In this document: piece after piece, positions 26,595 through 35,535 of the stretch
Layout: each line of letters opens with the position of its first letter
How positions within the stretch are numbered: the first letter of the stretch is position 1
Notes under the pieces: generated by a model
What the model saw: only the letters and a program-made list of their open reading frames with translations
Told to the model about the DNA's origin: nothing
Databases searched by the model: none
Program-made: the position numbers and the translations under genes
Source: Ktedonobacter racemifer DSM 44963
Lineage (GTDB): Bacteria > Chloroflexota > Ktedonobacteria > Ktedonobacterales > Ktedonobacteraceae
Length of the DNA stretch: 64,000 nt
Assembly: GCF_000178855.1 (NCBI RefSeq)
Contig: NZ_ADVG01000004.1
Coordinates: 1,612,001 to 1,676,000 of the forward strand
Direction: 5' to 3'

Positions 26595-28202
26595 GTGAAA
26601 CTTGTTGATGTCCTCTCACTGCCTGTGCTGGAAGGTACCCGTGTCGTGGCAGGCGAAACCGGGTTGGAACGCGATGTGCGTTGGGTGCATATTACCGATT
26701 TGCCAGATTTTCTGCCCTGGGTACGCCCGGGACAGTTGCTGCTGACTACGGGCTATGCCTGGCCACGGGAAGAAGCGGATGAGCGGGCTATTGTACGCGC
26801 GCTTGCCGAGCGCGGCCTTGCCGGTATCTGCCTGGCGGTCCCGCATTTCTTTGAGCACTTCTCCGAGGCGGCACGTGAGGAGGCCGACGCGGCCCAATTG
26901 CCCCTCCTCGAAATTCCCTGGGATATCCCCTTCGCGCGCATTACGGAAGATGTACATCGCGCCATCCTCGCCGAACAGTACCGGGTCATAGAACACTCCG
27001 AAGCTATTCACAGCGCGCTCACACGCGCCGCGCTCCAGGCGGGCAGTTTACAGGATCTTGCCAGGACGCTCAGCAGCCTGATTCAACGTACTATTGCTTT
27101 TGTGGATGAAAGCGCCTGTGTTCTGGCGACCGCCGCTTATGAGTCGCAAGAGCCAGGTGTTGTGAAGACCCTACCCGCGCTTGAACAGAGCCTGCCTGGG
27201 TATGTAGGGTATCTGGAGAAGCAGGGGTATCTCCAGAAGCTGCGCACGCGCAATGAATCGCTACATATCCCTGCCGCTCCAGAGGTTGGTCTGGTCTCTT
27301 GTATTATCTGTCCTATTCGCCCCAAAGGCCAGCTGGTCGGCTTCGTCTGGATCATCGAGGGCGAGCAGGAGCTGAGCGAGCTTGATGTACGGGCAGCGGA
27401 ACATGCGGCTATGGTAGCGGCCCTACATATTACCCATCAACGTGAGTTGGTCTCGCTGGAGACGCGCTTTGGCTATACCTTCCTGGATTCTCTACTGGAG
27501 GGTCGCTTTGAAGCAACCCCCCAGGCACTTGAGCGAGCCCAACTGTTAGGCTTCTCGCCCGATAGCAAGTACCGGGTTGGCCTGGTCGTGCTGGATGAGC
27601 CGACTCCGTTATCACGCGAGGGCTTTCTCAGGCGCGAGCGGTTGGTCGTACAGCTAAGGCAGCGCCTGCGCGTTCTCGATACCGCTCCCCTCCTGACTGT
27701 CACGCTCAACCAGATTATTTTCCTCCTGCCGGAGCGCTATGCTGGTCAGCGCATCTGGGATGTCTTAAAAGGGAAGGGAATCTCGCTGGCTTTTGGCCTG
27801 CCGTATGCTGGAATTGAGGGAGTGCAGCGTAGTTATCGCGAGGTACTTTCCCTGCTGCCGTATATACCGGCCGAAAAGTTCTGCTACTACGAGACACTGC
27901 TTCTGCCCCGGGTTCTGGTGGGAGATCAGGATGCCAAGCAGGCTTTTCTGGATATGCTTCTAGGTCGGCTCAAGGAGCAGCGCAATGGCGACGTGTTGTG
28001 CGAAACCCTGCTGACCTGGGCACAGACAGGCTTTCATTCCACAATGGTAGCTGAGCGTATGGGCGTGCATCCTAAAACCCTGCAATACCGCCTGTCACGT
28101 GCCTCCGATATTACCAGGCTTGATCTCGCGGACCCTGAGACGCGTTTCCGTTTACAGCTTGCCGTTCATCTTTTATCTTTGCAAGATAAAAAGACTCTTT
28201 AA
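26595..28202 (+). CDS. PucR-family transcriptional regulator
   Basis: 535-residue regulator from a GTG start preceded by GAGGAGG at 8-base spacing. It has an N-terminal PucR sensor domain (MKLVDVLSLPVLEGTRVVAG, VRWVHITDLPDFLPWVRPGQ), a central GGDEF-like/CdaR region, and a C-terminal HTH_30 domain (HSTMVAERMGVHPKTLQYRL). PucR-like proteins commonly control purine, amine or GABA catabolism; its position between the amine oxidase and aminotransferase genes supports local control. No operator was identified. Confidence 0.92.
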   Translation: MKLVDVLSLPVLEGTRVVAGETGLERDVRWVHITDLPDFLPWVRPGQLLLTTGYAWPREEADERAIVRALAERGLAGICLAVPHFFEHFSEAAREEADAAQLPLLEIPWDIPFARITEDVHRAILAEQYRVIEHSEAIHSALTRAALQAGSLQDLARTLSSLIQRTIAFVDESACVLATAAYESQEPGVVKTLPALEQSLPGYVGYLEKQGYLQKLRTRNESLHIPAAPEVGLVSCIICPIRPKGQLVGFVWIIEGEQELSELDVRAAEHAAMVAALHITHQRELVSLETRFGYTFLDSLLEGRFEATPQALERAQLLGFSPDSKYRVGLVVLDEPTPLSREGFLRRERLVVQLRQRLRVLDTAPLLTVTLNQIIFLLPERYAGQRIWDVLKGKGISLAFGLPYAGIEGVQRSYREVLSLLPYIPAEKFCYYETLLLPRVLVGDQDAKQAFLDMLLGRLKEQRNGDVLCETLLTWAQTGFHSTMVAERMGVHPKTLQYRLSRASDITRLDLADPETRFRLQLAVHLLSLQDKKTL

Positions 28203-28304
28203 ACTTTATCGCTCAAAGCACTAGTTTTTCTGCGTATTTCCATCTATATTCTCAATATACGTCTACCTAAAAGAAAAACCTGCAGTGAGAGCGAGGGAGG
28301 TCTC

Positions 28305-29603
28305 ATGCTCAAAGAACAATCTCGTACGGAGACCCTGTTGCAACTCCGTAGGGACCAGGTGCCACGGGGAGTGGCAAACACGCATCCTATTTTTGCCGCG
28401 CGCGCGCAGGGCGCCCAACTCTGGGATATAGACGGCAATGAGTATATCGACTTTGTGGGTGGCATTGGTGTATTGAATGTAGGCCATAGCCATCCCAAAG
28501 TGGTACAGGCCGTGCAGGCTCAGCTAGAGCGTCTAACGCATAGCTGCTTTCAAGTTGCCATGTATGAGTCCTATGTGCGCCTGGCGGAGCGCTTGAATGC
28601 CTTGGTTCCTGGTGCTGAGGCAAAAAAGACGATTCTGTTGACCACGGGTGCCGAGGCAGTCGAGAACGCGATCAAGATTGCGCGGGCCGCGACAAAGCGA
28701 CCCGCAGTCATCGCCTTCACGCACAGCTTCCATGGACGTACCTTGATGGGTATGAGTCTGACGGGCAAGGCCACGGCCTATAAGCAGAATTTTGGTCCCT
28801 TCGCTCCCGAAGTGTACCATGCGCCATATCCTTATGACTATCGTGGATGGAATAGCGAGCGAGCGCTGGCCGCCTTCCGGGAGATGCTGCTGACCGAAGT
28901 AACGCCAGAGCAAATTGCGGCGGTGATTATTGAGCCAGTGCTTGGCGAAGGTGGTTTTGTACCTGCGCCAGCGGAGTTCTTACGTGAGCTGAGACGCATC
29001 ACGCAGGAGCATGGTATCTTGCTGATCGCCGACGAGGTGCAGACGGGCTTTGGGCGCACGGGCAAGATGTTCGCCATCGAGCACAGCGGCGTAGAGCCAG
29101 ACATGGTCGTGCTGGCCAAGAGCCTGGCTGGCGGCCTCCCACTCTCGGCGGTGGTTGGTCGCGCCGAGATCATGGACGCCCCCGAACCGGGTGGCCTGGG
29201 TGGTACATACGCGGGCAACCCTCTGGCCTGTGCCGCGGGCCTGGCCGTGCTGGACGTCTTCGAGCAGGAGAATCTGCTTGGACGCGCGCAACAACTGGCG
29301 GAGCGCTTTTCGAGCCAATGCCAGGCGCTACAGCAGGAGGTTGCCGAGATCGGCGATGTACGTGGTCTGGGTATGATGCTTGCCCTCGAGTTTGTGCGCG
29401 ACCGCGAGAGCAAAGAGCCAGCCCCTGAGCTTGTCGACCAGGTTGTGAAGCAGGCACGCGAGCAAGGATTACTGCTGCTCAAGGCTGGTCTGTATGGGAA
29501 TGTGGTACGCATCCTGGTACCCCTGGTGGTTGAAGAGCCACTCATCTCTCGTTCGCTGGAGATCCTGCGTACTGTGGTAAAAGGAGTCGTGCAGCAGAAA
29601 TAA
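28305..29603 (+). CDS. gabT: 4-aminobutyrate-type aminotransferase
   Basis: 432-residue class-III PLP aminotransferase. Signatures: the N-terminal GANLWDIDGNEYIDF-like block, LTTGAEAVENAIKIARAATK, IIEPVLGEGGFVPAP, LLIADEVQTGFGRTGKMFA, and the PLP lysine in VLAKSLAGGLPLSAVVGR. The predicted reaction moves the amino group of GABA to 2-oxoglutarate, giving succinate semialdehyde. A ribosome site GGGAGG precedes the ATG. In this cluster it would process the GABA made from putrescine by the amine oxidase and aldehyde dehydrogenase. A related omega-amino acid may be the true substrate. Confidence 0.9.
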   Translation: MLKEQSRTETLLQLRRDQVPRGVANTHPIFAARAQGAQLWDIDGNEYIDFVGGIGVLNVGHSHPKVVQAVQAQLERLTHSCFQVAMYESYVRLAERLNALVPGAEAKKTILLTTGAEAVENAIKIARAATKRPAVIAFTHSFHGRTLMGMSLTGKATAYKQNFGPFAPEVYHAPYPYDYRGWNSERALAAFREMLLTEVTPEQIAAVIIEPVLGEGGFVPAPAEFLRELRRITQEHGILLIADEVQTGFGRTGKMFAIEHSGVEPDMVVLAKSLAGGLPLSAVVGRAEIMDAPEPGGLGGTYAGNPLACAAGLAVLDVFEQENLLGRAQQLAERFSSQCQALQQEVAEIGDVRGLGMMLALEFVRDRESKEPAPELVDQVVKQAREQGLLLLKAGLYGNVVRILVPLVVEEPLISRSLEILRTVVKGVVQQK

Positions 29604-29660
29604 ACCTTTTGGGGAAGGGAGGGCAAAGTTTTCTTACCAGCTTGGTATAGGTATATACCC

Positions 29661-29696
29661 TACCACAGGCTCCCAGCGTTGTCGGAGCCTGTGGTA
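29661..29696. terminator. Hairpin after gabT
   Basis: TACCACAGGCTCC...GGAGCCTGTGGTA forms a 13-bp stem with a 10-base loop in the gap before the permease gene. Confidence 0.7.
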
Positions 29697-29786
29697 AAGC
29701 GCTTAGAGTAAACAACGTCGTTTCATATATTCGCGCTTCTGACAGGCCTGATTATCTTCTATTCTTTACACCGAAAGGAACAGACC

Positions 29787-31295
29787 ATGTCACTGGTAGA
29801 TAATGTCTCGGATCAATCCGAGGCAAACGTGCAAAAATACGGTTATAAGCAAGAGTTTCGTCGCGACCTCAAACGCTTCGCTTCATTCGCGGTTGGCTTC
29901 TCGTTTATTTCCATTACCACTGGTATCTTCTCCACCTATGGCGGCGTCTTAAACTGGGGTGGTCCCCTGGGAATCTGGACCTGGCCCTTTGTCGCGATTG
30001 GCCAGTTGTTTGTCGCCCTCGTCTTTGCAGCCCTGGCTTCGCGCATTCCTATCGCGGGCTACTCCTATCAATGGATGTCGCGCCTGGCGAACCCCAAAAT
30101 TGGCTGGCTCATTGGTTGGCTCTCGTTCACCTATCTGATCGTCGTTGTTGTCTCGGTAGACTATGGCATTGCACAGACGATTTTCCCGAGCCTCTTCCAC
30201 TATACAGAGACGCCCGTCAATGCATGGATCGTGACAGCTGCGATTGTCCTGGTGCAGATGCTCCTCATTCTTTTTTCCACGACCTGGTCTACGCGTATCA
30301 ATAACACGGCTGTTGGCACCGAAGTGATTGGCATCGTGGGTCTTACCCTACTCTTGCTGATCGTCGGACTCGTGCGGGGTGGCCTGCATCCAGATCACCT
30401 CTTTAGCATGGGTGCTGTCCCCGCGGCTGGTTACTTTAACCTTGGCACGCTGACAAGCGTCGGACCGTTTATTTTCTCCTTCTTGCTAGGTTCCTATACC
30501 ATCGTAGGCTTTGAGGCCGCCGCCAACCTGGCCGAAGAGACGGAAAACGCGCACAAAGTCGTTCCGTTCTCGATGTGGACCGCCGTGGTCTTAAGCGGCA
30601 TCGTCGGCATGTTTTTCCTGATTGCTCTGAACCTGGCCTCGGGCGATCTCAAGGCCCTGGCTGGCTCGGCCACCCCGGTTGCTGATATCGTGACTCAGAC
30701 CCTGGGTACGGTCGTCGGTGACATCTTCTTGATCCTGGTGACCTTCTCGATTTTTGCCTGTGGCCTGGTGATTTTCATCACCGCGACGCGCCTGGTGTGG
30801 GCCATGTCGCGCGACGAGCGCTTCCCCGCCTACCGTCTCTTCCAGCGTGTTGATAGCCATACTAGCACTCCCCTGGCCGCCACCATTCTGTGTGGCATCG
30901 TGATCGAGATTGTCCTGGCGGTCTTCGCTACACAGACCAATACTCTGACGAATCTGTTTAGTGCCTCCTCGCTGCTACCTGCGATCGTTTACCTGGCGAC
31001 TGTCATTCTCTATATTAGCACCAGACATAAGTTACCGAAATCGCAGGGTTTTAGCCTGAGAGCTTTCGAATGGCCAGTGATGATCCTGGCACTGGTCTGG
31101 CTAGTCTTTGAGTTGTCGATCTTCCGCGACGCCTCGTTCCAGACTCCCTGGCTCTACTCGCTAGTTATGTTCGCGCTTGGCCTGATCTACTTCGTCTATA
31201 TGCTGGTGAGGCGCCCACAGGTATTGAAGACGCTACCCCTAGAGGGAACATCAGTAGAAGAAGAGCCTGGAATCGCCTCTTCCCAGGCGGATTAA
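29787..31295 (+). CDS. APC-family amino acid/amine permease
   Basis: 502-residue membrane protein with about 12 TM helices. The TM1 signature SFISITTGIFSTYGGVLNWG and the TM6-type FLLGSYTIVGFEAAANLAEE belong to the amino acid/choline transporter (ACT/BAT1-like) branch, which includes GABA and choline permeases. It lies between gabT and the aldehyde dehydrogenase, so GABA or an amine is the likely cargo. Confidence 0.9.
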   Translation: MSLVDNVSDQSEANVQKYGYKQEFRRDLKRFASFAVGFSFISITTGIFSTYGGVLNWGGPLGIWTWPFVAIGQLFVALVFAALASRIPIAGYSYQWMSRLANPKIGWLIGWLSFTYLIVVVVSVDYGIAQTIFPSLFHYTETPVNAWIVTAAIVLVQMLLILFSTTWSTRINNTAVGTEVIGIVGLTLLLLIVGLVRGGLHPDHLFSMGAVPAAGYFNLGTLTSVGPFIFSFLLGSYTIVGFEAAANLAEETENAHKVVPFSMWTAVVLSGIVGMFFLIALNLASGDLKALAGSATPVADIVTQTLGTVVGDIFLILVTFSIFACGLVIFITATRLVWAMSRDERFPAYRLFQRVDSHTSTPLAATILCGIVIEIVLAVFATQTNTLTNLFSASSLLPAIVYLATVILYISTRHKLPKSQGFSLRAFEWPVMILALVWLVFELSIFRDASFQTPWLYSLVMFALGLIYFVYMLVRRPQVLKTLPLEGTSVEEEPGIASSQAD

Positions 31296-31345
31296 GCTAA
31301 ATATTGATAGGCTTCATTCCTCTCGCACCGGGTGAGAGGAACAAT

Positions 31346-31384
31346 GCCAGCATGCCAGTCATGTTAAATGACTGGTGTGCTAGC
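31346..31384. repeat. Imperfect hairpin before aldehyde dehydrogenase gene
   Basis: GCATGCCAGTCAT...ATGACTGGTGTGC, a 13-bp stem with one mismatch, lies about 50 bases after the permease stop codon. Confidence 0.55.
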
Positions 31385-31446
31385 ATTCTCTGGAGCCTCT
31401 GGTATCTCTCGTAGAGGTATTCCTGTCATTTGAAAGGGTAGCAGCT

Positions 31447-32943
31447 ATGGCCGAATACAATATGCTGATCAATGGGCAGCTTATCAAAAGTAGTACGGGC
31501 AAGATGGTTGATGACCTCAATCCTGCCAGTGGTGAAGTAATCGCCCAGGTTCCTGAGAGTTCGCTTGAGGATATGCAGCATGCGGTTACCGCTGCCCGCG
31601 AAGCGTTCAATGATGGTCGCTGGTCGAACCTGCCTCACGGTGCGCGTGCCGCTACGCTTGAGAAATTGGCCTCATTGGTGGAGGCTCACGCGGGAGAGTT
31701 GGCCGAACTGGAATCGCGCGATACAGGTAAACCCATCAAGCTGGCGCGCGACAGCGATATCCCCTTTGCCATCGATAACCTGCGCTTCTTTGCAGGTGCG
31801 GCTCGTCACCTCGCGGGCGTTGCCGCCAGCGAATACTCAGGTGGGCATACCAGCGTGATCCGGCGTGAGCCAGTGGGCGTCGTGGCCTCGGTGGCGCCCT
31901 GGAATTACCCTTTTATGATGCTAGCCTGGAAGATTGGACCCGCCCTGGCGGCAGGCAATAGCGTTGTCTTCAAGCCCTCGCCGGAGACGCCTCTGACCGC
32001 TTTGAAGCTGGGCGAACTGGCCCTGGAGGCGGGCATCCCTGATGGCGTACTTAATATCATTACGGATGGCCCGGAGGTTGCTCCCAGCTTGGCAAGCCAC
32101 CCAGGTGTCAACATGGTCTCGATCACGGGAAGCACTCGCAGCGGTAAGTATGTCATGCGTGCCGCCGCTGAGACGGTCAAGCGCGTTCACCTGGAGTTGG
32201 GCGGCAAGGCCCCCTTCATCGTCTATGAGGACGCGGATATTGAGGCCAGCGCCTATGGTGCCGTGGTTGGTGGCTATGTCAACTGCGGCCAGGATTGTAC
32301 CGCGGCGACACGTATCTATGTCCATGAGAGCATCTATGACCGCTTCATGGAGTCCTTCTTAAACAAGGTCAAGCAGATTCGTGTTGGCGATCCTGCCCAG
32401 GAGAGCACTGACATGGGCTCGCTCATCTCAGCCAAACAGCGCGATGCCGTTGAGGGCTATGTCGAGCGCGCTCTGCGCGCGGGCGCGAATATCTTGACTG
32501 GCGGGAAACGCGCCTTTCTCCCTGGCTTTGAGAAGGGCTTTTTCTTCGAGCCAACTGTGATCGCGGAGGATCGGCAGGACGCCGAGATTGTGCAATCTGA
32601 AGTCTTTGGTCCCGTCGTGGTCGTGAGCCGCTTCTCGTCTGAGGAGGAGGTCTTGCGCAAGGCCAACGGGGTAATGTATGGCCTAGCTGCCTCGGTTTGG
32701 ACGAAAGATATCTACAAAGCCATGCGCGCCAGTAAGACCCTGCAATTTGGCACCGTCTGGGTCAATGATCATCTCCCTCTAGCCTCCGAGATGCCGCACG
32801 GTGGGTACAAAGAGAGCGGTATCGGCAAGGACATGTCGTTCTACTCCTTCGAGGAGTACACCCAGATCAAGCATGTCATGATCGAACTCTCAGGCGAGGC
32901 TCGCAAAGGCTGGCACTACACCATCTTCGGCGACCCCGCCTAA
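31447..32943 (+). CDS. Aldehyde dehydrogenase (aminobutyraldehyde/betaine-aldehyde type)
   Basis: 498-residue NAD(P)-dependent ALDH. Visible are VAPWNYPFMMLAWKIGPALA, VSITGSTRSGKYVM, the catalytic glutamate stretch HLELGGKAPFIVYEDAD, and the catalytic cysteine in VNCGQDCTAATR. WVNDHLPLASEMPHGGYKES near the end is typical of gamma-aminobutyraldehyde dehydrogenases. The expected role is oxidation of the aldehyde made by the amine oxidase to the acid (GABA if putrescine is the substrate). Length is normal. Confidence 0.92.
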   Translation: MAEYNMLINGQLIKSSTGKMVDDLNPASGEVIAQVPESSLEDMQHAVTAAREAFNDGRWSNLPHGARAATLEKLASLVEAHAGELAELESRDTGKPIKLARDSDIPFAIDNLRFFAGAARHLAGVAASEYSGGHTSVIRREPVGVVASVAPWNYPFMMLAWKIGPALAAGNSVVFKPSPETPLTALKLGELALEAGIPDGVLNIITDGPEVAPSLASHPGVNMVSITGSTRSGKYVMRAAAETVKRVHLELGGKAPFIVYEDADIEASAYGAVVGGYVNCGQDCTAATRIYVHESIYDRFMESFLNKVKQIRVGDPAQESTDMGSLISAKQRDAVEGYVERALRAGANILTGGKRAFLPGFEKGFFFEPTVIAEDRQDAEIVQSEVFGPVVVVSRFSSEEEVLRKANGVMYGLAASVWTKDIYKAMRASKTLQFGTVWVNDHLPLASEMPHGGYKESGIGKDMSFYSFEEYTQIKHVMIELSGEARKGWHYTIFGDPA

Positions 32944-32951
32944 AGTAGTCA

Positions 32952-32994
32952 AGATGTGGTGGTGGGCTGGCGAAGCCAGCCCACCACCACATCT
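32952..32994. terminator. Perfect hairpin with GAA loop
   Basis: A 20-bp perfect stem (AGATGTGGTGGTGGGCTGGC and complement) with a GAA loop lies 8 bases after the aldehyde dehydrogenase stop. Same design as the hairpin at 7127-7201. Confidence 0.85.
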
Positions 32995-33075
32995 CTTAGC
33001 ACTAGTCAGGTACAAACCTATGTCTGCATGAGAAGATGTCTATCTTCATGATGACCGGAAAAGGAGACCATTCGT

Positions 33076-34662
33076 ATGGACACGAGTATCCGCGAAGTCA
33101 CCACCGAGGCAACCCTACAGGAAAAGAAGAAGCTCCGTAAAGAGCTACGCCTCTTCGACCTGGTCTTTTACACCATCGCCGCTATTATCAATGTAGATAC
33201 ACTTGGCGCGGTTTCTTCCAATGGTGGCCAGGCGTTAACCTGGCTCTTGATCTCCGCAGTAACCTTTCTTATCCCCTATGGCCTGCTGACCGCTGAACTG
33301 GGTAGTACCTTCCCGCAAGAGGGAGGCGTCTATGAGTGGTGTAAACTGGCAGGTGGGCGCTTCTATGGTGCCATTGCATCGATTCTATACTGGATCTCAA
33401 ATCCGCTGTGGGTTGGTGGAACCCTGGCAGTCACCTCTATCGCCGCTATCAAGACCTTCTGGTTTGGTAATCCTAATATTCTCTGGGGTGGGAGTGCGTT
33501 GAGCGATGCCCTTTTGGAGATGGGTGTGGCCCTCGTCTTTATCTGGGGTACGACCTGGTGTGCAATTACCTCTCTGCATGTAGGGAAGTGGCTCTCACTT
33601 CTCGGCTCTTACGCCAAATTAGCTCTCTTCGCTGTATTTAGCATCCTGGCACTGGTCTTCTTCTTTGGCGGTCATTCCTCGGGCGAACACCTGGGCCTGG
33701 GCGATCTCGTGCCTACGGGTAACTTCGGTGTGATCTTCAGTGTGATTCTTCCGGTGCTGATCTTTAACTGGGCGGGTTTTGAGACACAGAGTGGCGCGGG
33801 CGAGGAGATGCATAATCCGCAGCGCGATATTCCACGTTCCATCATTCGCGCGGGCATCTGTGTGGCGCTGGCCTATGCCATTCCTATCGCCATCATTCTC
33901 TTTACCCTGCCAAAATCACAGCTCTCAAACGCGACAGGCTTCTTGAGCGCCTTTCAGGTGGTTTCTGGCGTGCTTCCTGCCCCGGTAGCTACTGGCCTGG
34001 GACTCCTGGTGGCCCTGGCCCTGGTCATCGGCCTGGCCTCCAGCGGTGGTACCTGGCTGATTGGCGCCGACCGTACGTACGCCATTGCCTCACTTGATCG
34101 CACTGCTCCAGTCTTTCTGGGGCGCTTCAGCAGCAGATTTGGCACGCCTATCGTTGTTAATACTATGTCGGGTATCGTTGCTACGATTGCCATGGCCGCT
34201 GCGATTGCCGTCAACTCATTTTCGAGCGACCCCAATATTGCCACGCTCTTTACCCTGGTGCTTGGTTTCTCGATTTCGACAGCGACGATGGCCTATCTCT
34301 TTGTCTTCCCGGCCTTCCTCATCTTGCGCTACAAGTATCCCCAGGTGAAGCGTGTGTACAAGGTACCTGGCGGCATGGTTGGGGCATGGGCCGTTACGAT
34401 CCTGACCTTCCTGTACGCGGGGATTGCTACCTACTTCATTTTAATCCCAACCGACGATACCGTGGCAAACTATAAGGGTCTGACGCGTCTGACTTATGAG
34501 TTGACGCAGTTTACGCCGCTGGTGGTGATTTTGTTGCTCGCCATCGTCTTCTTTATCTGGGGGCAGAGCGAGAAACGCAACAAAGACGTAGTGGTTGAAC
34601 TCGATTTGAACTCTGGCGAAGAGGCCTCGCACTCAGTCTTGAGTGAACCGTCTGAGGCATAA
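33076..34662 (+). CDS. APC-family amino acid/polyamine permease
   Basis: 528-residue permease with about 12 TM helices. TM1 is LVFYTIAAIINVDTLGAVSS and TM3-type TFPQEGGVYEWCKLAGGRFY is typical of the glutamate/GABA and polyamine antiporter branch. NWAGFETQSGAGEEMHNPQR corresponds to the TM6 loop. The N-terminus has a charged cytoplasmic extension of about 25 residues. It is distinct in sequence from the upstream permease, so the locus probably moves two substrates, or exchanges substrate and product. Confidence 0.9.
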   Translation: MDTSIREVTTEATLQEKKKLRKELRLFDLVFYTIAAIINVDTLGAVSSNGGQALTWLLISAVTFLIPYGLLTAELGSTFPQEGGVYEWCKLAGGRFYGAIASILYWISNPLWVGGTLAVTSIAAIKTFWFGNPNILWGGSALSDALLEMGVALVFIWGTTWCAITSLHVGKWLSLLGSYAKLALFAVFSILALVFFFGGHSSGEHLGLGDLVPTGNFGVIFSVILPVLIFNWAGFETQSGAGEEMHNPQRDIPRSIIRAGICVALAYAIPIAIILFTLPKSQLSNATGFLSAFQVVSGVLPAPVATGLGLLVALALVIGLASSGGTWLIGADRTYAIASLDRTAPVFLGRFSSRFGTPIVVNTMSGIVATIAMAAAIAVNSFSSDPNIATLFTLVLGFSISTATMAYLFVFPAFLILRYKYPQVKRVYKVPGGMVGAWAVTILTFLYAGIATYFILIPTDDTVANYKGLTRLTYELTQFTPLVVILLLAIVFFIWGQSEKRNKDVVVELDLNSGEEASHSVLSEPSEA

Positions 34663-34701
34663 AATAAAATCGTTTGAGCATTATTTGAGCATTATTAAAG
34701 A

Positions 34702-34736
34702 ACAGGGAGATGAGGCTAGCCTCGTCTCCCTGTTTT
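34702..34736. terminator. Bidirectional terminator
   Basis: ACAGGGAGATGAGGC and GCCTCGTCTCCCTGT form a long stem followed by TTTT, shared by the permease gene (plus) and the zinc-ribbon gene (minus). Confidence 0.8.
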
Positions 34737-35150
34737 CCATCCCATCTGGGCCTGCTGCAAGTCGATGAGTTCCTGTTCCAGGCGCATAACCTCTTGCTGG
34801 AGGCGCTGCTTCTGCTGCTGTGGACCCAGCAGTCGGAGATCCTCGAACCATTTGTAGCCAAGCCTGAGCAGACCATGAGGCACAAATGCCGCGGTCTGAT
34901 AATATTGTGAGCGCGTGTTAGACATACCGCTGGTCACATGTTTTAGCTCAAGTTTGAGCTGCTTGATCTCAAGCTTGAGCGCGGCAATCTGATCTTTATA
35001 GGGATCAGCTGTATCCCCACTACTGTGCCTTCCAGGCGCTTGAGGCGCGTAGGACGTGATAGCATTAGGCTCCCGAAGCGCCGCACCGCAGTTTTCGCAG
35101 AAGTGCGCGCCATCCTTCACCCTTTTACCGCAAGCATTACAGAGAACGGC
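34716..35150 (-). pseudogene. Zinc-ribbon coiled-coil protein, start codon separated by a TnpB element
   Basis: Reads VLCNACGKRVKDGAHFCENC, a double-CxxC zinc ribbon, then a linker and two coiled-coil stretches (DQIAALKLEIKQLKLELKHV and RLQQEVMRLEQELIDLQQAQ). Its natural start is missing here. On the other side of the TnpB element, at 37159-37175 on the minus strand, AAGGAGGTC ATG G gives a ribosome site and start that fit exactly: ATG GCC GTT CTC TGT encodes MAVLC. The element thus sits at codon 1-2. The frame is open a further 25 codons into the element, so a chimeric product is possible. Function is unknown. Confidence 0.8.
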
Positions 35151-35535
35151 CCAGAAAGCCCCGCTCTTTCTAAGGCGGGGATGAATGGGCGTTCCTTTCG
35201 GGCTGGGTGGGTGGAGAGGAAGCATCGCTCTTCTTTCGCACTGTGTTCTCCACAGGATGAAGAAAGATCATCGTCTTTTCTTGTCTCACGCTTGCGCGCG
35301 AAGCTCATTGAAGTCAGAGCGCCGGATATGGTATCCTCCTCTTCGACCTCACGTAAGAGCACGGAGTTGTTTCTCACGAAGCCATTTCCGAACGGTACGT
35401 CGTCGAGTGACCGGAAGAAGCCTGCCCAACTGGAATAGCTGTGTAGGCATGTGAACGTGGAGAAAGACACCAGGGGCGGGCAGCAGTCCCCTCACTTTCA
35501 GAAGAGATACTTTGCATTGGAAGGCAACGCACGTC

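Noticed and set aside
35117..35470. 117-codon minus-strand ORF in the left part of the TnpB element
   Set aside because: No recognised domain, and it covers the non-coding left end and junction of the element.
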